A DNA stretch of 64,000 bases from contig CAVUQC010000004.1 of assembly GCA_963743575.1 (NCBI GenBank), positions 372,001 through 436,000 of the forward strand, in the 5' to 3' direction. Both the position numbers and the translations under genes were made by a program. The stretch is from DASUPK01 sp963743575 (lineage in GTDB: Bacteria; Actinomycetota; Thermoleophilia; Solirubrobacterales; 70-9). Position 1 is the first letter of the stretch. The number at the start of each line of letters is the position of its first letter. The notes below the pieces were generated by a model that saw nothing but the letters and a program-made list of their open reading frames with translations, was not told the origin of the DNA and made no database searches. Below are positions 51,521 through 59,883 of the stretch, piece by piece.

Positions 51521-52430
51521 GTCCCTCGCGGAGCTCGACCCGAGGCTCCCAGCCGATCCGCTCGCGGATCTTCGCCGAGTCGAGATACTGCCGGTCGATC
51601 TCCCCGCTCGGGTTTCCGGTCCCCCGGTACTCCGGCTCGGCCTCGCCGGGCCCGAGCTCGCAGATCAGCTCGACGACCTCCCGGACCGCGTTCGGTTGTC
51701 CCCAGCCGGCGTTGAACGCCTCGCCAGCGATCTCGCCGGAGGCCAGTGCCTCGGCGACCGCGAGATACGCAGCCGCCGCGTCCCCCACGTAAAGGAAGTC
51801 CCGCTCGGGCGAGCCGTCTGAGCGGATCACCGGTGAGCGGCCGTCGAGCACAGCGGTGACGGTCTCCGGGATCAGGCGCGAGAAGTTGCGGTCGCCGCCC
51901 CCGTAGAGGTTGGCGAAGCGGGTCACCGCCACAGGCAGCCCGTAGGTGTGCCAGTAGCTCCGTGCGATCAGGTCGGTCGCGGCCTTGGAGACGTCGTAGG
52001 GAAAGACCGGCTGCAGCGCGGACTCTTCGGTGTAGGGCAGGCGCTCGTGTGGTCCGTATGCCTTGTCGGAGGACGCGACGACGACGCGTTCGACCTCGGC
52101 CTCGCGGCACGCCTCGAGCAGAACCCAGGTGCCCTCGATGTTCGTCTCGAAGGTCGGGACAGGAGACGCGTTCGCGTCGCCCACGATCGCCTGGGCAGCC
52201 AGATGGAAGACGGAGTCGACCGACCGCTTCCGCAGGAGGCCCCGGACGAGCTCGGCGTCTCGGATCTCGCCGGTCACGTCCTCGGCCTGATCGGCGAGAC
52301 CGAGCAACTCCAGGCCGGTCGGCGTGCCTGCCTCGCGATCGAGTGAGATCACCTCGGCGCCGTCCTCGAGCAACGCGTTCACCAGCCACGAGCCGGCGAA
52401 CCCGCGTCCTCCCGTGACGAGTGCCCTCAA
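51456..52430 (-). CDS. rfbG: CDP-glucose 4,6-dehydratase-like SDR
   Basis: A 324-residue extended SDR. RALVTGGRGFAGSWLVNALL starts the NAD site, VDSVFHLAAQAIVGDANASPVPTFETNIEGTW is typical of CDP-glucose and GDP-mannose 4,6-dehydratases, and FPYDVSKAATDLIARSYWHTYGLPVAVTRFANLYGGGDRNFSRLIPE gives the catalytic Y-x-x-x-K and the F-x-N-x-Y-G-x-G-D-x-N motif shared with RfbG. TTG at 52430 overlaps the stop of the upstream cytidylyltransferase (TTGA). With it, it would make CDP-4-keto-6-deoxyglucose for a surface sugar. Confidence 0.87.
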   Translation of the reverse strand: MRALVTGGRGFAGSWLVNALLEDGAEVISLDREAGTPTGLELLGLADQAEDVTGEIRDAELVRGLLRKRSVDSVFHLAAQAIVGDANASPVPTFETNIEGTWVLLEACREAEVERVVVASSDKAYGPHERLPYTEESALQPVFPYDVSKAATDLIARSYWHTYGLPVAVTRFANLYGGGDRNFSRLIPETVTAVLDGRSPVIRSDGSPERDFLYVGDAAAAYLAVAEALASGEIAGEAFNAGWGQPNAVREVVELICELGPGEAEPEYRGTGNPSGEIDRQYLDSAKIRERIGWEPRVELREGLSRTLEWYGAHSAVRPAAAPS

Positions 52431-53191
52431 CCCGCCGGCTCCTCTGCCCAGACCCGCCACGGGGGCTCGCCCGAGCTCCACAGGCGGTTGAGCAGCACCG
52501 CGTCCTTGTAGGTGTCCATGCAGTCCCAGAAGCCGGTGTGCCGATATGCACGCAGGCTGCCCTCGCTCGCCAAGCGCTCGAGGGGCTCGCGCTCCAGCAC
52601 GCTCTCCGTGTCCAGGTGGTCGAGGACGGCCGGCTCGAAACAGAAGAAGCCCCCGTTCACCCAGTGCTCGGTGCGGGGCTTCTCCTGGAAGCCTCTCACC
52701 GTCCCGTCGTCGCCGATCTCGGCCACCCCGAACTGAAGCTCCGGGCGAACCACGGTCATCGTCGCCGCGGCGTCACCCGCCCGATGGAACTCCACCAGCG
52801 AGGAGAGGTCGATGTCGGCGACACCGTCCGCGTACGTGGCCGAGAAGGGCTCGCCCCCCAGTCGCTCGGCGGCCAGCTTGATCCGCCCGCCGGTGGGAGT
52901 CTCGAGCCCCGTGTCGAGGCACTCGACCTCGACGCCGTCGGGCCAGGAGGTCGCCTCGACCCAGTGCTCGATCAGCTCGCCCTTGTAACCGGTGAGCAGG
53001 AGAAACCGGGAGAACCCCTGGCAGCTGTAGATCGAGATCACGTGCCAGAGGATCGGACGCGCGCCTATCTCCACGAGCGCTTTGGGGATGGACTCGGTCC
53101 GCTCCCGCAGCCTTGTGCCGCTTCCTCCGCAGAGGATCACCACTGGGTCCAGGGTCGTCAAGGCAGCGATCCTAGATGCCCACTTCTCCAC
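52427..53191 (-). CDS. rfbF: Glucose-1-phosphate cytidylyltransferase-like protein
   Basis: A 254-residue nucleotidyltransferase. VVILCGGSGTRLRERTESIPKALVEIG is the nucleotide signature (G-G-x-G-T-R-L), TYADGVADIDLSSLVEFH gives the metal Asp, and VNGGFFCFEPAVLDHLD plus GFWDCMDTYKDAVLLNRLW is the C-terminal part of RfbF-type enzymes, which make CDP-glucose. The gene overlaps rfbG by 4 nt, so the two are made together. No later enzyme of the CDP-deoxysugar route is in the window. Confidence 0.88.
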   Translation of the reverse strand: MEKWASRIAALTTLDPVVILCGGSGTRLRERTESIPKALVEIGARPILWHVISIYSCQGFSRFLLLTGYKGELIEHWVEATSWPDGVEVECLDTGLETPTGGRIKLAAERLGGEPFSATYADGVADIDLSSLVEFHRAGDAAATMTVVRPELQFGVAEIGDDGTVRGFQEKPRTEHWVNGGFFCFEPAVLDHLDTESVLEREPLERLASEGSLRAYRHTGFWDCMDTYKDAVLLNRLWSSGEPPWRVWAEEPAG

Positions 53192-53288
53192 AGGCTGGAC
53201 TACCGACTCTTCTCAACGGTCGTAAGTCCACTTCCGGGTTTCGGATTCAACCGTCGCGCGTCCAGGTTCGTGCTCGTGGATCTCGGAA

Positions 53289-54332
53289 ATGTGTCTGTCG
53301 CCCGACCCAAGCCGTGTGGAGGCCGCGTTCGCATGCTCCCGGGTCGCGACCCGGATACTCGTCCCGGCGGTAGTCGCTGCGGTGCTGTGCGCCGTGATGA
53401 GCTTCAGCCTGCCGTCCGCGGCCGCCGCGGCGCCCAACTGCGGCAGCCCGGAGATACCGAAGCAACCTCTCACGAGCTCACCCGTTGCGAAGAAGCACAA
53501 GAAACACAAGAGGCACAAGAAACCCACTTCGAAGAAGAAGCGACCCGCGAAGAAGAGGCAAGCCGTCAAGAGCTCCGCTGGGGACTGGGTCTGCACGTTC
53601 TCAGACGACTTCGATGGCTCGACTCTCGATTCGACGAAGTGGGTCGCGCAGCGAACGGACTGGTCTGGCTACACGAGTGGACTCGATGCGTGTTTCGTCG
53701 ACACTCCGGACAACATCTCGGTATCGGGCGGGGCCCTGCACCTGACTGCCCGCAAGGAGGCGGCTCCGTTCACGTGCAAGGACGGGTACGGAGATTTCAG
53801 GACTCAGTACACCAGCGGAATGGTCTCGACCTATGACCGGTTCAGCCAGACATATGGGCGCTTCGAGATTCGCGCCAAGGTCTCATCCGCCCGGGTGCCG
53901 GGATTGCAGACCTCGTTTTGGCTCTGGCCGGTTGACGCAAATCGATACGGCGCCTGGCCAGGCTCGGGCGAGATGGACATCGCGGAGCTCTACTCCCAGT
54001 ACGCGGACCGAGCCATCCCCTACATCCACTACACGTCCGCCACGCCCGACCCGAACGTCACGAACACGTCGTGCGTCATCGGGAACCCTGAGGATTTCCA
54101 CACCTATGCGCTCGAGTGGACGCCGGGACAGCTCAAGGTGATCTACGACGGCAACACCTGCCTCATCGACACGTGGGACCCCGCGACGCCCCTGGTCAAG
54201 CCCGCGCCGTTCAATCAGCCGTTCTTCGTGGTCCTCACGCAGGCCCTCGGCATCGGCACCAACGAGTTCGATCCCGCCACAACCCCCTTGCCGGCGACCA
54301 CAGTGGTCGACTACGTCCGCGTCTGGCAGTGA
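53289..54332 (+). CDS. Secreted GH16 beta-glucanase-like glycosidase
   Basis: About 347 residues. After a hydrophobic signal (ILVPAVVAAVLCAVMSF) comes a strongly basic linker with KKHKKHKRHKKP and KKKRPAKKRQ (residues 68-93), then the GH16 jelly roll: FSDDFDGSTLDSTKWV, SGMVSTYDRFSQTYGRFEIRAKV, the catalytic GEMDIAELYSQYADR near 227 (E-x-D-x-x-E) and FHTYALEWTPGQLKVIYDG. Such enzymes cut beta-1,3 or beta-1,4 glucan-like polymers. The basic linker may hold it to the anionic wall. It may trim the exported polysaccharide. Confidence 0.88.
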   Translation: MCLSPDPSRVEAAFACSRVATRILVPAVVAAVLCAVMSFSLPSAAAAAPNCGSPEIPKQPLTSSPVAKKHKKHKRHKKPTSKKKRPAKKRQAVKSSAGDWVCTFSDDFDGSTLDSTKWVAQRTDWSGYTSGLDACFVDTPDNISVSGGALHLTARKEAAPFTCKDGYGDFRTQYTSGMVSTYDRFSQTYGRFEIRAKVSSARVPGLQTSFWLWPVDANRYGAWPGSGEMDIAELYSQYADRAIPYIHYTSATPDPNVTNTSCVIGNPEDFHTYALEWTPGQLKVIYDGNTCLIDTWDPATPLVKPAPFNQPFFVVLTQALGIGTNEFDPATTPLPATTVVDYVRVWQ

Positions 54333-54424
54333 GCGCTTGACACGTTCATGATCCATTGCTGGATCGTCACCGAACTCGACGATGCCGAGCCTTTATGAAC
54401 GGATTGCGATAATCCAGAGCCGTC

Positions 54425-54832
54425 GTGGATCCATCCCGAAAGCGCAAGATCCGACTGGTTGTTGCCCTGTCGGCTGCCGTCCTGCTGGCCGCCGGCCTGG
54501 TCTACACATCCTTTTCCGCCTCCAGCGAGGCGAAGGAGCCATCCCAGCTGGTCAATGCCAACCCGAACCAGACGTATCAGCTGACCGGCGACGTCGTTCC
54601 CGGCTCGATCCACCACTCGGGCGATCAGCTCGACTTCCGGATCTCGGACCGCGACGGCTCGCACCCGATCCCGGTGAGCTACACGGGGACGGTCCCCGAT
54701 CCTTTCCGTGACGGCCGCGAGGTAATCGTCACCGGCAAGCTCCAGGACGGCACCTTCATGGGCGAGCGGGACAGCCTGATCACGAAGTGCCCGTCGAAGT
54801 TCACCACCACGACCCCGGGGCAGTCGAGCTGA
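54425..54832 (+). CDS. ccmE: Cytochrome c maturation haem chaperone CcmE (Cys-type)
   Basis: A 135-residue haem chaperone with an N-terminal helix (LVVALSAAVLLAAGLVYTSF) and an OB fold: YQLTGDVVPGSIHHSGDQLDFRISD, VPVSYTG-like IPVSYTGTVPDPFRDGREVIVTGKL. Classical CcmE binds haem by the His of H-x-x-x-Y; here the site is C-P-S-K-F near 125, a Cys variant with Phe in place of Tyr. It precedes ccmF and overlaps its proposed start. Confidence 0.9.
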   Translation: MDPSRKRKIRLVVALSAAVLLAAGLVYTSFSASSEAKEPSQLVNANPNQTYQLTGDVVPGSIHHSGDQLDFRISDRDGSHPIPVSYTGTVPDPFRDGREVIVTGKLQDGTFMGERDSLITKCPSKFTTTTPGQSS

Positions 54833-56985
54833 CGATCCTCGGCTCCGCATTGTTGGCGGCCGCTCTGTTGTGCGCGCTCTACGCGGCGGGCGCGGGTGTC
54901 TACGGTGGGCGCACGGGCGACCGGCGCTGGATCAACTCCGCCCGGCGGGCCGTCTACGCGATGGCGGGGCTGCTCACGACGGCCGTCGTCCTGCTCGAGA
55001 TCGCCTTCGTCCGCAACGACTTCCATTTCGCGCTGGTCGCCGATCACTCCTCGACGACCACTCCGACCTTCTACAAGCTGACTGCGATGTGGTCGAGCCA
55101 GGAGGGCTCGCTGCTGCTCTGGGCCTGGGTTCTCTCACTCGCCTCGAGCGGGGTCCTCTACATCACGCGCCGCCGCCATCGCGAGATCGTGCCCTGGGCG
55201 ACGGCGATCCTGGCCGGCCTCGGCTCGTTTTTCATCGGGTTGATGATCTTCAAGGCGCAGCCGTTCGCGCACCTCGACCAGGCGCCGGCTGAAGGCGTCG
55301 GCCTGACGCCGCTGCTGCGGAACCCCTACATGGCGGTCCACCCGCCGATGCTCTACTCGGGCTACGTGCTCTGGTCGATTCCGTTTGCGTTCTGCATGGG
55401 GGCGCTGATCGCCCGGAAGCTCGATGCCAGCTGGATCCGCACCACCCGCAATTTCGCCCTGGTCGCGTGGACCTTCCTCGGCATCGGCCTCCTGCTCGGC
55501 TCGCGATGGTCGTACGAGGAGCTCGGCTGGGGCGGCTACTGGGGCTGGGATCCGGTGGAGAACGCGGCCCTGATGCCGTGGCTGATCGGAACCGCCTTCC
55601 TGCACTCGGTGATGGTCCAGGAGAAGCGCGGAATGCTGAAGGTCTGGAACGTCAGCCTGATCTCGGGGACCTTCGTTCTGTGCCTGCTCGGGACGTTCCT
55701 GGTGCGGTCCGGCGTGCTCGAGTCGATCCACGCCTTCGGCGCCTCGACGGTCGGCGGCCCGCTGCTGACCCTGATCGGCGTCGTCGCGGTCGGATCCACG
55801 ATCCTGATCGTCACCCGCCTGGACCAGCTGCGTCCCGAGCGGCGGATCGACTCGCTGTGGTCGCGCGAGTCGATCTTCCTGGTCAACAACCTGCTGCTGG
55901 TCGGGCTGGCCGTGGTGATCTTCTGGGGGACGTTCTTCCCGCTGATCTCGGAGTTCTTCACCGGCGAGAAGCACTCGCTGGCGGCGCCCTGGTTCAACCG
56001 CTACGTGACCCCGATCGGGGTCCTGCTCGTGTTGTTCACTGGTCTCGGCCCCCTGTTCGCCTGGGGCCGGCTGAGCGGCGGGGCCGCCCGCCGCCTGCTG
56101 GTCTGGCCGGGCATCGCGGCCGCCGTGACGATCACCGTCCTGCTCGCCGTGAGCGACGCCGGGAGCCACCTCTGGGCGCTCTTCGTGTTCGGCTTCGCGG
56201 CCTTCACGCTCGTCGCCCTGCTCGGCGAGTTCTGGCGCGCGGGCTCGACCCGCCATGCCCTCACCGGCGAGGCGTACCCGCGCGCCCTGGCCACGGCGGT
56301 CGGTCGGAACCGGCGCCGCTACGGCGGCTTCATCGTCCATGCCGGGATTGCGCTCACCCTGATCGGGATCGCGGCGTCCTCGAGCTTCCAGACCAACCGC
56401 GACCTCCGGTTGCAGGTCGGGCAGAGCGCGAAGGTGGGCGACTACGACATCGCCTACCGGAAGCTCACCGCGGACCCGGAGAACGAGCGAATCTCGTTCG
56501 CGGCCCAGCTCGACGTGACCCGGGACGGCAAGCACGTCACCACGCTGAACCCGGCTCGCAACTACTACCCGACCCAGGATCCGACCGCCGGCGCGATCGG
56601 CCGCTACTTCATGGGCGAGTCGACCAGCGAGGTCGGGCTGAAGACGGGGGCCGGGGGAGACCTCTGGACCGCCTTCCAGCCCGATCTCTCCTCGTTGAAC
56701 CCGGCGATCATCCGCGGCAATCGTCAGCTCGCCAACCTGCCGCCTCAGGCGCAGGGGTTCGCGATCCTCGCGCTGGTCCAGCACTACCTCGACGACCCGA
56801 AGCCGGCCAACTTCCGGGTGATCGTCAACCCGCTCGTCGGCTGGATCTGGATCGGCGCGCTGATCGCCGTCGCCGGGGCCGCGATGGCGGCCTGGCCGGC
56901 GCTCGAGTCTCGCCGGCGCCTCGAGGCCGCCTACCGGGCGAGGCTCGGCAAGGAGCTGGGGACCGTCGGAAGCCCGCCGGCATAG
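54787..56985 (+). CDS. ccmF: Cytochrome c haem lyase subunit CcmF
   Basis: A 732-residue polytopic membrane protein that joins haem to apocytochrome c. Diagnostic: HPPMLYSGYVLWSIPFAF, the WWD-type loop LGWGGYWGWDPVENAALMPWL near 245, MLKVWNVSLISGTFVLCLLGTFLVRSG, a VNNLLLVGLAVVIFWGTFFPLISE helix and FIVHAGIALTLIGIAASS near 520. The C-terminal periplasmic part (about 540-690) and last helix are present. GTG at 54787 is the first standard start and overlaps ccmE; a CTG at 54829 overlapping the ccmE TGA gives a better N-terminus. Confidence 0.95.
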   Translation: MPVEVHHHDPGAVELTILGSALLAAALLCALYAAGAGVYGGRTGDRRWINSARRAVYAMAGLLTTAVVLLEIAFVRNDFHFALVADHSSTTTPTFYKLTAMWSSQEGSLLLWAWVLSLASSGVLYITRRRHREIVPWATAILAGLGSFFIGLMIFKAQPFAHLDQAPAEGVGLTPLLRNPYMAVHPPMLYSGYVLWSIPFAFCMGALIARKLDASWIRTTRNFALVAWTFLGIGLLLGSRWSYEELGWGGYWGWDPVENAALMPWLIGTAFLHSVMVQEKRGMLKVWNVSLISGTFVLCLLGTFLVRSGVLESIHAFGASTVGGPLLTLIGVVAVGSTILIVTRLDQLRPERRIDSLWSRESIFLVNNLLLVGLAVVIFWGTFFPLISEFFTGEKHSLAAPWFNRYVTPIGVLLVLFTGLGPLFAWGRLSGGAARRLLVWPGIAAAVTITVLLAVSDAGSHLWALFVFGFAAFTLVALLGEFWRAGSTRHALTGEAYPRALATAVGRNRRRYGGFIVHAGIALTLIGIAASSSFQTNRDLRLQVGQSAKVGDYDIAYRKLTADPENERISFAAQLDVTRDGKHVTTLNPARNYYPTQDPTAGAIGRYFMGESTSEVGLKTGAGGDLWTAFQPDLSSLNPAIIRGNRQLANLPPQAQGFAILALVQHYLDDPKPANFRVIVNPLVGWIWIGALIAVAGAAMAAWPALESRRRLEAAYRARLGKELGTVGSPPA

Positions 56986-57005
56986 CCCGGCCCTAGCCTC
57001 CGCCT

Positions 57006-57296
57006 ATGCCTGAACTGCTGCTCGCCGCTGCGATCGTCGTGCTGGTCGCCTGGTTCGTGACCGCACCGCTGCGCGGGGGGCCTGCGCAGGACACACGCGA
57101 TCCGGCCGAGGCCGAGCTCGCGGACCTCGAGGCGCGAAAGGAGGCCAAGTACCGCCAGATCCGCGATGCCGAGACGGATCACGCCTCGGGCAAGCTCTCC
57201 GACGAGGACTTCAAGCGGCTCGACCGAGAGCTGCGAGGCGAGGCGATCGACATCCTCAAGCGGATCGACCGTCTACGGCCTCCCAAGCAGGGCTGA
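57006..57296 (+). CDS. CcmI-like small membrane protein
   Basis: A 96-residue protein with one N-terminal helix (LLLAAAIVVLVAWFVTAPL), a Pro/Asp linker and two helices: EAELADLEARKEAKYRQIRDAETDHASGKLSDEDFKRLDRELRGEAIDILKRID. This is the pattern of the N-terminal region of CcmI (apocytochrome chaperone) without the TPR domain. It follows ccmF by 20 nt, in agreement. ATG at 57006. Confidence 0.75.
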   Translation: MPELLLAAAIVVLVAWFVTAPLRGGPAQDTRDPAEAELADLEARKEAKYRQIRDAETDHASGKLSDEDFKRLDRELRGEAIDILKRIDRLRPPKQG

Positions 57297-57313
57297 TCTC
57301 TACACTGCCGCCC

Positions 57314-57538
57314 ATGGCAACCGTGCTCAGCGTGGTCGAAGTCTTCATCTCGGTGATCCTGATCTTCTTGGTGCTCCTGCACTCCGGCAAGGACGCCGGT
57401 CTCTCCGGTGCGTTCGGCATCGGCGGAGGCGGCAGCTCCTTCGGAGGCGGCTCCCTGGTGGAGCGGAACCTGACCCGGTGGACCATCTTCTTCGGCATCC
57501 TCTGGGCGCTGAACGCGATCATCATCCTGAAGCTCTAG
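57314..57538 (+). CDS. secG: Preprotein translocase subunit SecG
   Basis: A 74-residue protein with two helices (VVEVFISVILIFLVLLHSGK and WTIFFGILWALNAIIILKL) and, between them, the SecG loop KDAGLSGAFGIGGGGSSFGGGSLVERNLTRWT, characteristic of the family. It supports SecYE in protein export. In many actinobacteria secG follows tpiA; here it lies 35 kb away after ccmI. Confidence 0.93.
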   Translation: MATVLSVVEVFISVILIFLVLLHSGKDAGLSGAFGIGGGGSSFGGGSLVERNLTRWTIFFGILWALNAIIILKL

Positions 57539-57553
57539 GGCTGCACGGTCACG

Positions 57554-58504
57554 ATGCGGCTGCGAGTGGCCACGCTCTTCATCGTGGGCCTGTTCGTGTT
57601 GGCAGGCTGCGGCGGCTCCGGTGGCGGGACCTCGCGGGTCAACACCGGACTGCCGCCCGCGGGCGGGGGCGGGACGCTCGCCTATGCGCTGCCCGAGCTG
57701 CCGGCGACGATCGATCCCCTCGCGGCGCGCACGCGCGCCCAGCTCACGATCGCGCGACAGGTCTACGAGCCGCTGATCGAGCGTCTCTCGGGCCCGTACG
57801 CCGAGGCGGCCCCGCAGGCGGGGCTCGCGCTCGAGGCGCGGCCATCGCGGGATCGAACAACCTGGACGGTCACCCTGCGGCCCAACGTCCGCTTCCAGGA
57901 CGGATCCCCCTTCAATGCGGCCGCGGTGCTCGCCAACTCACGCCGCTGGCAATCCGACCCAGCCGGCCAGAAGCTTCTCCCGCATCTCTTTGCGGTCGAC
58001 GCTCCGCGCCCCGACGAGGTCCGCTTCCTGCTCGAGCAGCCGGTGCCGGACCTGGTCCGACGGCTGAGCTCTCCCCGCCTCGGGATCGTCTCGCCCCGCG
58101 CCCTCGATCCGCAGAGCGGGCAGGGCGCACGCTTCCTCGCGGATGCGGCCGGCTCGGGCACGGGCGCCTTCGAGTCTGGGCCGAGCGGGCCGGGTCGGCA
58201 GATGCTCTCCCGGTTCGCGGGCTGGTGGGGGAGCCCGATGGGCCTGGGCCCCTCGTTCGACGGGGTGACGTTCGTGCTCGCACCCCAGCAGGGACAGCGG
58301 CTTCGCCTGCTGCGGGAGGGCGCGGTGCAGGTGGCCGATCCGCTCGGCCCCGGCGCCCTGCGCGCCGCGGCATCCGATCCCCTGCTCGACACCGTCCGGG
58401 GGTCGCCGGGCGGGCTCGGCCTGGAGGGCTCGGTCCGCGGGATCGACTCAGCCCAGGCGATCCCCGTCCTCTCCTCTGTCTGGCTGACGCGCCTCGTCGG
58501 CTAG
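57554..58504 (+). CDS. Extracellular solute-binding lipoprotein, SBP_bac_5-like, short
   Basis: A 316-residue lipoprotein: LFVLAGC lipobox near 20, a Gly-rich spacer, then GTLAYALPELPATIDPLAARTRAQLTIARQVYEPLIERLSG, a clear start of the family 5 solute-binding domain (peptide or nickel type). TTWTVTLRPNVRFQDGSPFNAAAVLANSRRW is the following conserved block. The family normally has 500-550 residues; this protein lacks the second half of the domain, and the frame ends cleanly at 58502 with no trace of a continuation. It may be a reduced form or an independent family. No transporter genes adjoin. Confidence 0.75.
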   Translation: MRLRVATLFIVGLFVLAGCGGSGGGTSRVNTGLPPAGGGGTLAYALPELPATIDPLAARTRAQLTIARQVYEPLIERLSGPYAEAAPQAGLALEARPSRDRTTWTVTLRPNVRFQDGSPFNAAAVLANSRRWQSDPAGQKLLPHLFAVDAPRPDEVRFLLEQPVPDLVRRLSSPRLGIVSPRALDPQSGQGARFLADAAGSGTGAFESGPSGPGRQMLSRFAGWWGSPMGLGPSFDGVTFVLAPQQGQRLRLLREGAVQVADPLGPGALRAAASDPLLDTVRGSPGGLGLEGSVRGIDSAQAIPVLSSVWLTRLVG

Positions 58505-58522
58505 CGCCTTAGTCTTCGCGCG

Positions 58523-58975
58523 ATGCAGCGGGGGACGAAAGCGCTTCTGATCGTCGCCGCGGCGGGGCTGCTCGGCCTCGCCGTGGGTTGCGGCGGCGGT
58601 GACGGCGGCGCCGGGTCCACCACCAAGACGGTGGGGGACAGGACCATCACGGTCCCATCTGTCTCGACGCCGGCCGGAACCAGCGGGAGCACCGGGTCCA
58701 CCACAACCGCGAGCGTGCCCGACACGATCACGCTGCCGGGCGGCCAGACGTTCCAGACGAGTGAGCTGACTCCCTTCCGGGATTGCCTGCGCCGTCACGG
58801 TGTGCAGCCACTGCCGCTCGACTCCGCGCCGCCCGGCTACACGAATCTCTCTCCGCAGCAGAGAGCCCAGCTACGGGCACAGGTCCGCGCGCGGATCGCG
58901 TGCGCGCCGTCCCTGCCGGAACCGCTGCGGTCTCGCGTCGAGCAGTACCGGCGCGCCCTTCGGCAGCGTGGCTGA
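58523..58975 (+). CDS. Small lipoprotein
   Basis: A 150-residue protein: signal peptide with lipobox (LLGLAVGC), a Thr/Gly/Ser-rich linker to about residue 70, then FQTSELTPFRDCLRRHGVQPLPLDSAPPGYTNLSPQQRAQLRAQVRARIACAPSLP, with two Cys that could form a disulfide. No known domain was recognised. It lies 18 nt after the solute-binding gene on the same strand and overlaps the next gene by 8 nt. Confidence 0.65.
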   Translation: MQRGTKALLIVAAAGLLGLAVGCGGGDGGAGSTTKTVGDRTITVPSVSTPAGTSGSTGSTTTASVPDTITLPGGQTFQTSELTPFRDCLRRHGVQPLPLDSAPPGYTNLSPQQRAQLRAQVRARIACAPSLPEPLRSRVEQYRRALRQRG

Positions 58976-59843
58976 CCTCGACGGGTGCACCTATGAGGCG
59001 CTCCGGGTGGGGCCGACCCCCTATAGGCCGGGCCAGGCGGGGGAGGGTCCGCCGGTCCTCCTCCTGCACGGCTTTCCGCAGACCCACTACTGCTGGCATC
59101 GGGTCGCGGCCGCCCTGGCCGAGCAGAACACCATCGTCGTCTGCGATCTGAAGGGCTACGGCGAGAGCGTCTCGGAGGCGGGTGGTCCGCTCGGTGAGGG
59201 CTACGACAACCGCGAGCGGGCGGCCGAGCTGGTGGAGCTGATGGCCCGCCTGGGCTTCGAGCGCTTCTCGGTCGTCGGCCATGACCGCGGCGGCCGGGTC
59301 GCCTACCGAATGGCGCTCGACCACCCCGACGTCGTCGAGCGTCTCGGAGTCCTCAACATCGTCCCGACGGTTGATCAGTTCGAGCGGATGGCCGAGGGCG
59401 CCTCGCTCGGGTACTGGCCCTGGTTCTTCCTCTCCCAGCCGGCGCCATTCCCCGAGCGGGTGCTCGGCGCCGCGGCTGAGTTTGTCGTGCGGGACATCCT
59501 GAGCAGCTGGCCCGCGGCTCCCGACGCGCTCTCGGCCGATGCCACGGAGCGCTATGTGGAGGCCTTCAACGAGCGGACGCTCCCGGGCATGTGCGCGGAC
59601 TACCGCGCCTCCTTCCACATCGACCGGCAGATGGACGCCGAGGACCGGGAGTCGGGCCGGCGGATCTCCTCCCCGGTGCTGGTCCACTGGGGCGACGAGG
59701 AGAGGGCGATGTCCGACTCCCTCGAGGTCTGGAAACGGTGGGCCGGCGAGGTGACGGGCGGGCCGCTGCCATCCGGCCACTTCATCCCCGAGGAGGCGCC
59801 CGACGAGCTGGTCGCCTCGCTGCGGAGCTTCCTCGACTCCTGA
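58968..59843 (+). CDS. Alpha/beta hydrolase (haloacetate dehalogenase or epoxide hydrolase type)
   Basis: A 291-residue alpha/beta hydrolase. PPVLLLHGFPQTHYCWHRVA gives the oxyanion loop (H-G-F-P), FSVVGHDRGGRVAYRMALDHP near 100 has Asp as nucleophile (G-H-D-R-G), and SGHFIPEEAPDEL near 268 has the catalytic His. The Asp nucleophile and the R-G-G-R-V-A-Y context favour haloacetate dehalogenase or epoxide hydrolase rather than esterase. GTG at 58968 is proposed; the open frame upstream is shadow. Confidence 0.85.
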   Translation: MADLDGCTYEALRVGPTPYRPGQAGEGPPVLLLHGFPQTHYCWHRVAAALAEQNTIVVCDLKGYGESVSEAGGPLGEGYDNRERAAELVELMARLGFERFSVVGHDRGGRVAYRMALDHPDVVERLGVLNIVPTVDQFERMAEGASLGYWPWFFLSQPAPFPERVLGAAAEFVVRDILSSWPAAPDALSADATERYVEAFNERTLPGMCADYRASFHIDRQMDAEDRESGRRISSPVLVHWGDEERAMSDSLEVWKRWAGEVTGGPLPSGHFIPEEAPDELVASLRSFLDS

Positions 59844-59883
59844 AGGCAAATACGATCCCGGGAAACCGACGGGGAGGTTTGGC

